This document shows, piece by piece, positions 62,298-64,000 of a stretch of DNA of 64,000 bases. Under the pieces are notes generated by a model, which was given only the letters and a program-made list of their open reading frames with translations, was not told where the DNA came from and did not search any database. The position numbers were made by a program, and so were the translations under genes. The first letter of the stretch is position 1, and each line of letters opens with the position of its first letter. This DNA comes from an uncultured Eubacterium sp. (GTDB lineage Bacteria > Bacillota > Clostridia > Lachnospirales > CAG-274): assembly GCA_900551755.1 (NCBI GenBank), contig URXK01000001.1, positions 1 through 64,000 on the forward strand, read 5' to 3'.

Positions 62298-62756
62298 ATG
62301 AAATGCCCTTTTTGTGGAAAGTTAGACACAAAGGTAATAGATACAAGAACTATGGAGGATAACACCGTCATAAGGAGGAGAAGATTTTGCGACAGTTGTG
62401 AAGGCAGATTTACCACTTATGAAAGAATAGACACAATTCCCCTTACAGTTGTAAAGTCTGATAACACTAGGGAAACATTTAACAGGGATAAAATAACTAA
62501 GGGTATATTAATAAGCTGTAGCAAGCGACCTGTATCAAGAGAGCAAATTGACAACATTGTAACTGACATAGAAAACACTATTTTAAATACATTAAAAAAG
62601 GAAGTTGAGTCCAAAGAAATAGGCGAAATGGTTATGGAACGCCTTAAGGAAATTGATGAGGTAGCTTATGTTAGATTTGCCTCAGTTTATAGACAGTTTA
62701 CAGATGTTGACAGCTTTATGAATGAGTTAGGCAAGTTGTTAAAAGACAAGAAATAA
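62298..62756 (+). CDS. nrdR: Transcriptional repressor NrdR
   Basis: ATP/dATP-sensing repressor of ribonucleotide reductase genes. The 152-residue protein has the zinc ribbon MKCPFCGKLDTKVIDTR, RRRRFCDSCEGRFTTYER (two C-x-x-C pairs) and an ATP-cone (about 50-140: VVKSDNTRETFNRDKITKGILISCSKRPV). AAGGAGG precedes the ATG. No nrd genes are in the window. Confidence 0.95.
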   Translation: MKCPFCGKLDTKVIDTRTMEDNTVIRRRRFCDSCEGRFTTYERIDTIPLTVVKSDNTRETFNRDKITKGILISCSKRPVSREQIDNIVTDIENTILNTLKKEVESKEIGEMVMERLKEIDEVAYVRFASVYRQFTDVDSFMNELGKLLKDKK

Positions 62757-62859
62757 ACTTATAGCTTATCACTAATATAGGTAGTTTATAATAATCTTTG
62801 ATTTCCTTAAATATAGCTAAAAATAGTTTAAAATTTTTGTAAAAAATGCTCAAAATGGT

Positions 62860-62888
62860 TTGACAGTTTTTTATCAAAGTATTATAAT
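62860..62888 (+). promoter_or_regulatory. Promoter for the ferredoxin-like and hydrogenase-like genes
   Basis: TTGACA (62860-62865), a 17-base spacer, then TATAAT (62883-62888), about 70 bases before the start at 62961. Confidence 0.78.
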
Positions 62889-62960
62889 TTATAAGATAAA
62901 TTTGTCGAAACTCTTTTGATGAATTGATGTTACTAATGTTTAGCAACAAGGAGGATTACT

Positions 62961-63203
62961 ATGGAAATTTTTGTATGTGTAGGAAGTTCATGTCACTTAA
63001 AGGGTTCTAAGACTGTTATTGACAAACTTACAGAATTAATCAATGCAAATAACCTTGAAGGCAAGGCTGTGTTAAAGGGTTCTTTCTGTATGGGTCAATG
63101 TAGTCACCAGGGCGTTTCTGTTAAAATCAATAACGAGGTTTATTCTGTTACTGAAGAAGATGTAGAAATGTTCTTTAATAAGAAGATTTTGCCTAATGTT
63201 TAA
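62961..63203 (+). CDS. Thioredoxin-like [2Fe-2S] ferredoxin
   Basis: An 80-residue protein with the fold of the NuoE/HydC type [2Fe-2S] domain: CVGSSCHLKGS (two Cys) and GSFCMGQCSHQGVSVKIN (two Cys). These four Cys ligate the cluster. Such one-domain proteins stand beside hydrogenase subunits and pass electrons. AAGGAGG lies 7 bases before the ATG. It is followed after 18 bases by the hydrogenase-like gene, with which it is almost certainly co-transcribed. Confidence 0.88.
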   Translation: MEIFVCVGSSCHLKGSKTVIDKLTELINANNLEGKAVLKGSFCMGQCSHQGVSVKINNEVYSVTEEDVEMFFNKKILPNV

Positions 63204-63221
63204 TTACTAGGAGGCAGTTAT

Positions 63222-64000
63222 ATGAGCTATATTAAGGTCAGAAAGGCTAACTGCAAAAACTGCTACAAATGTCTTAAAAATTGTCTTGTTAAGTCAATTA
63301 AGTATGTTAATGACAAGGTGGAGATTATTGAAGATGCTTGTATCCTTTGTGGTGTCTGTATGACTACCTGTCCTCAAAAGGCAAAAAAAATACAAAACGA
63401 TATTGAATACATAAAAGAATATGTTGCAAATCCTGACATTACAACTGTTGTAAGTCTTGACCCTAGTTTTGTTGCTGCTTTTGGTGAAAATGCTCCAGCT
63501 CTTGGTTGGGCATTAAAAAGCCTCGGCTTTGACTATGTTGAGGAGGCTGCCATTGGTGCAAAGTATGTTACTAAGGAATATTTGCGACTTATTAAGGAGG
63601 GCAAAATTAATAACATTATTTCTTCTGCCTGTCCTGCTATTAATATGTATGTGCAAAAGTATTATCCCAATTTAACAAAGTGGCTTGCTCCTGTTATGTC
63701 ACCAGCCATTGTTCACGGCAGAATTATTAAGGAACAAAGGGGAGCTGATGTTAAGGTTATTCATTTAACACCTTGCTTAGCTAGAATAAAGGAATGTAAT
63801 GAAAGTCAATTTGTAGATGGTGTTATTACTTATGAGCAACTTATGAAATGGCTTTTAGATGCTAATGTTACTCCTGAAAGTGAGTTACTTAAGGAACACG
63901 ATGACGACGGTTTTGACAATGAGGGTGGTTATTCCAGAATTTACCCTATTGTAGATGGTATTGTTTATGACTTACAGCATCAGTATTGCAAGTTTACAGG
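63222..64000 (+). CDS. [FeFe]-hydrogenase-like protein, 5' part (truncated by window end)
   Basis: Only the first 259 residues are present; the reading frame is open to the window end. The N-terminus is a 2x[4Fe-4S] ferredoxin (CKNCYKCLKNC and CILCGVCMTTCP, about 11-50). The hydrogenase large-subunit region follows with the H-cluster motif L1 as SSACPAINMYVQKYYP (about 134-149) and motif L2 as HLTPCLARIKE. In L1 the proton-transfer Cys of catalytic enzymes is Ala136 while the ligand Cys137 is kept. This substitution is known from sensory (group C/D) hydrogenases, so a signalling role rather than hydrogen turnover is likely. GGAGG precedes the ATG. Confidence 0.82.
   Translation, partial: MSYIKVRKANCKNCYKCLKNCLVKSIKYVNDKVEIIEDACILCGVCMTTCPQKAKKIQNDIEYIKEYVANPDITTVVSLDPSFVAAFGENAPALGWALKSLGFDYVEEAAIGAKYVTKEYLRLIKEGKINNIISSACPAINMYVQKYYPNLTKWLAPVMSPAIVHGRIIKEQRGADVKVIHLTPCLARIKECNESQFVDGVITYEQLMKWLLDANVTPESELLKEHDDDGFDNEGGYSRIYPIVDGIVYDLQHQYCKFT

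Overview
The window is AT-rich, densely coded DNA from an anaerobic, low-GC member of the Bacillota, most probably a gut or rumen Clostridia species. Supporting signs are strong AGGAGG-type ribosome binding sites, TTGACA/TATAAT promoters with 17-base spacers, a T-box leader before ileS, a perfect CIRCE element, ferredoxin-dependent 2-oxoacid oxidoreductase genes, an [FeFe]-hydrogenase-like protein, and a dockerin-bearing, Thr-rich pectate lyase. The genus cannot be fixed from the sequence alone. No tRNA, rRNA, CRISPR array, phage or transposase gene was seen.

Layout. 1-8 kb: a composite palindromic repeat, an orphan trpD, an SSB-like gene, small and secreted proteins, then the chaperone htpG behind a CIRCE element and the protease lon. 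8-17 kb: an amine/GABA-type catabolic locus with two class III aminotransferases, a PucR regulator, an XRE-cupin regulator, a promoter-plus-terminator leader, a cytidylate-kinase-like gene and an 884-residue fusion of an APC permease to an iron-type alcohol dehydrogenase. 17-25 kb: nagA with an overlapping AIR-synthase-like gene, asnB, a HIT protein, and T-box-ileS. 25-32 kb: a metal-homeostasis island (HMA protein, P1B ATPase with a small DUF6110-like protein, feoA-feoA-feoB and a Cys-rich membrane peptide) with repeated TTAGC-N4-GCTAA palindromes. 32-36 kb: a DUF4258/YgiT toxin-antitoxin pair between identical terminators, an RHH protein, and clpB. 36-43 kb (minus strand): a two-gene fused pyruvate-type ferredoxin oxidoreductase, modA, coaBC, nadB. 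43-50 kb: cell-envelope and secreted enzymes and the modular pectate lyase. 50-57 kb: a zinc/manganese ABC transporter carrying the same metal palindrome, a CBS protein, a lipoprotein, a homocysteine methyltransferase-MTHFR fusion, and a translationally coupled HPrK-like kinase / PqqD / S26-peptidase-like trio. 57-64 kb: repeats around mnmG, an inverted GGGCA-motif array, thrC, nrdR, and a ferredoxin-like gene leading into a hydrogenase-like gene cut by the window end.

How the genes work together. The aminotransferases and the permease-dehydrogenase fusion could form an import, transamination and semialdehyde-reduction route for GABA or a similar omega-amino acid, but the substrate is inferred. 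The metal palindromes link iron uptake, zinc/manganese uptake and metal export in one candidate regulon. The HPrK-PqqD-S26 trio looks like a small peptide-handling system with no visible precursor or radical SAM enzyme. Interspersed hairpin repeats fill most of the longer gene-free stretches.
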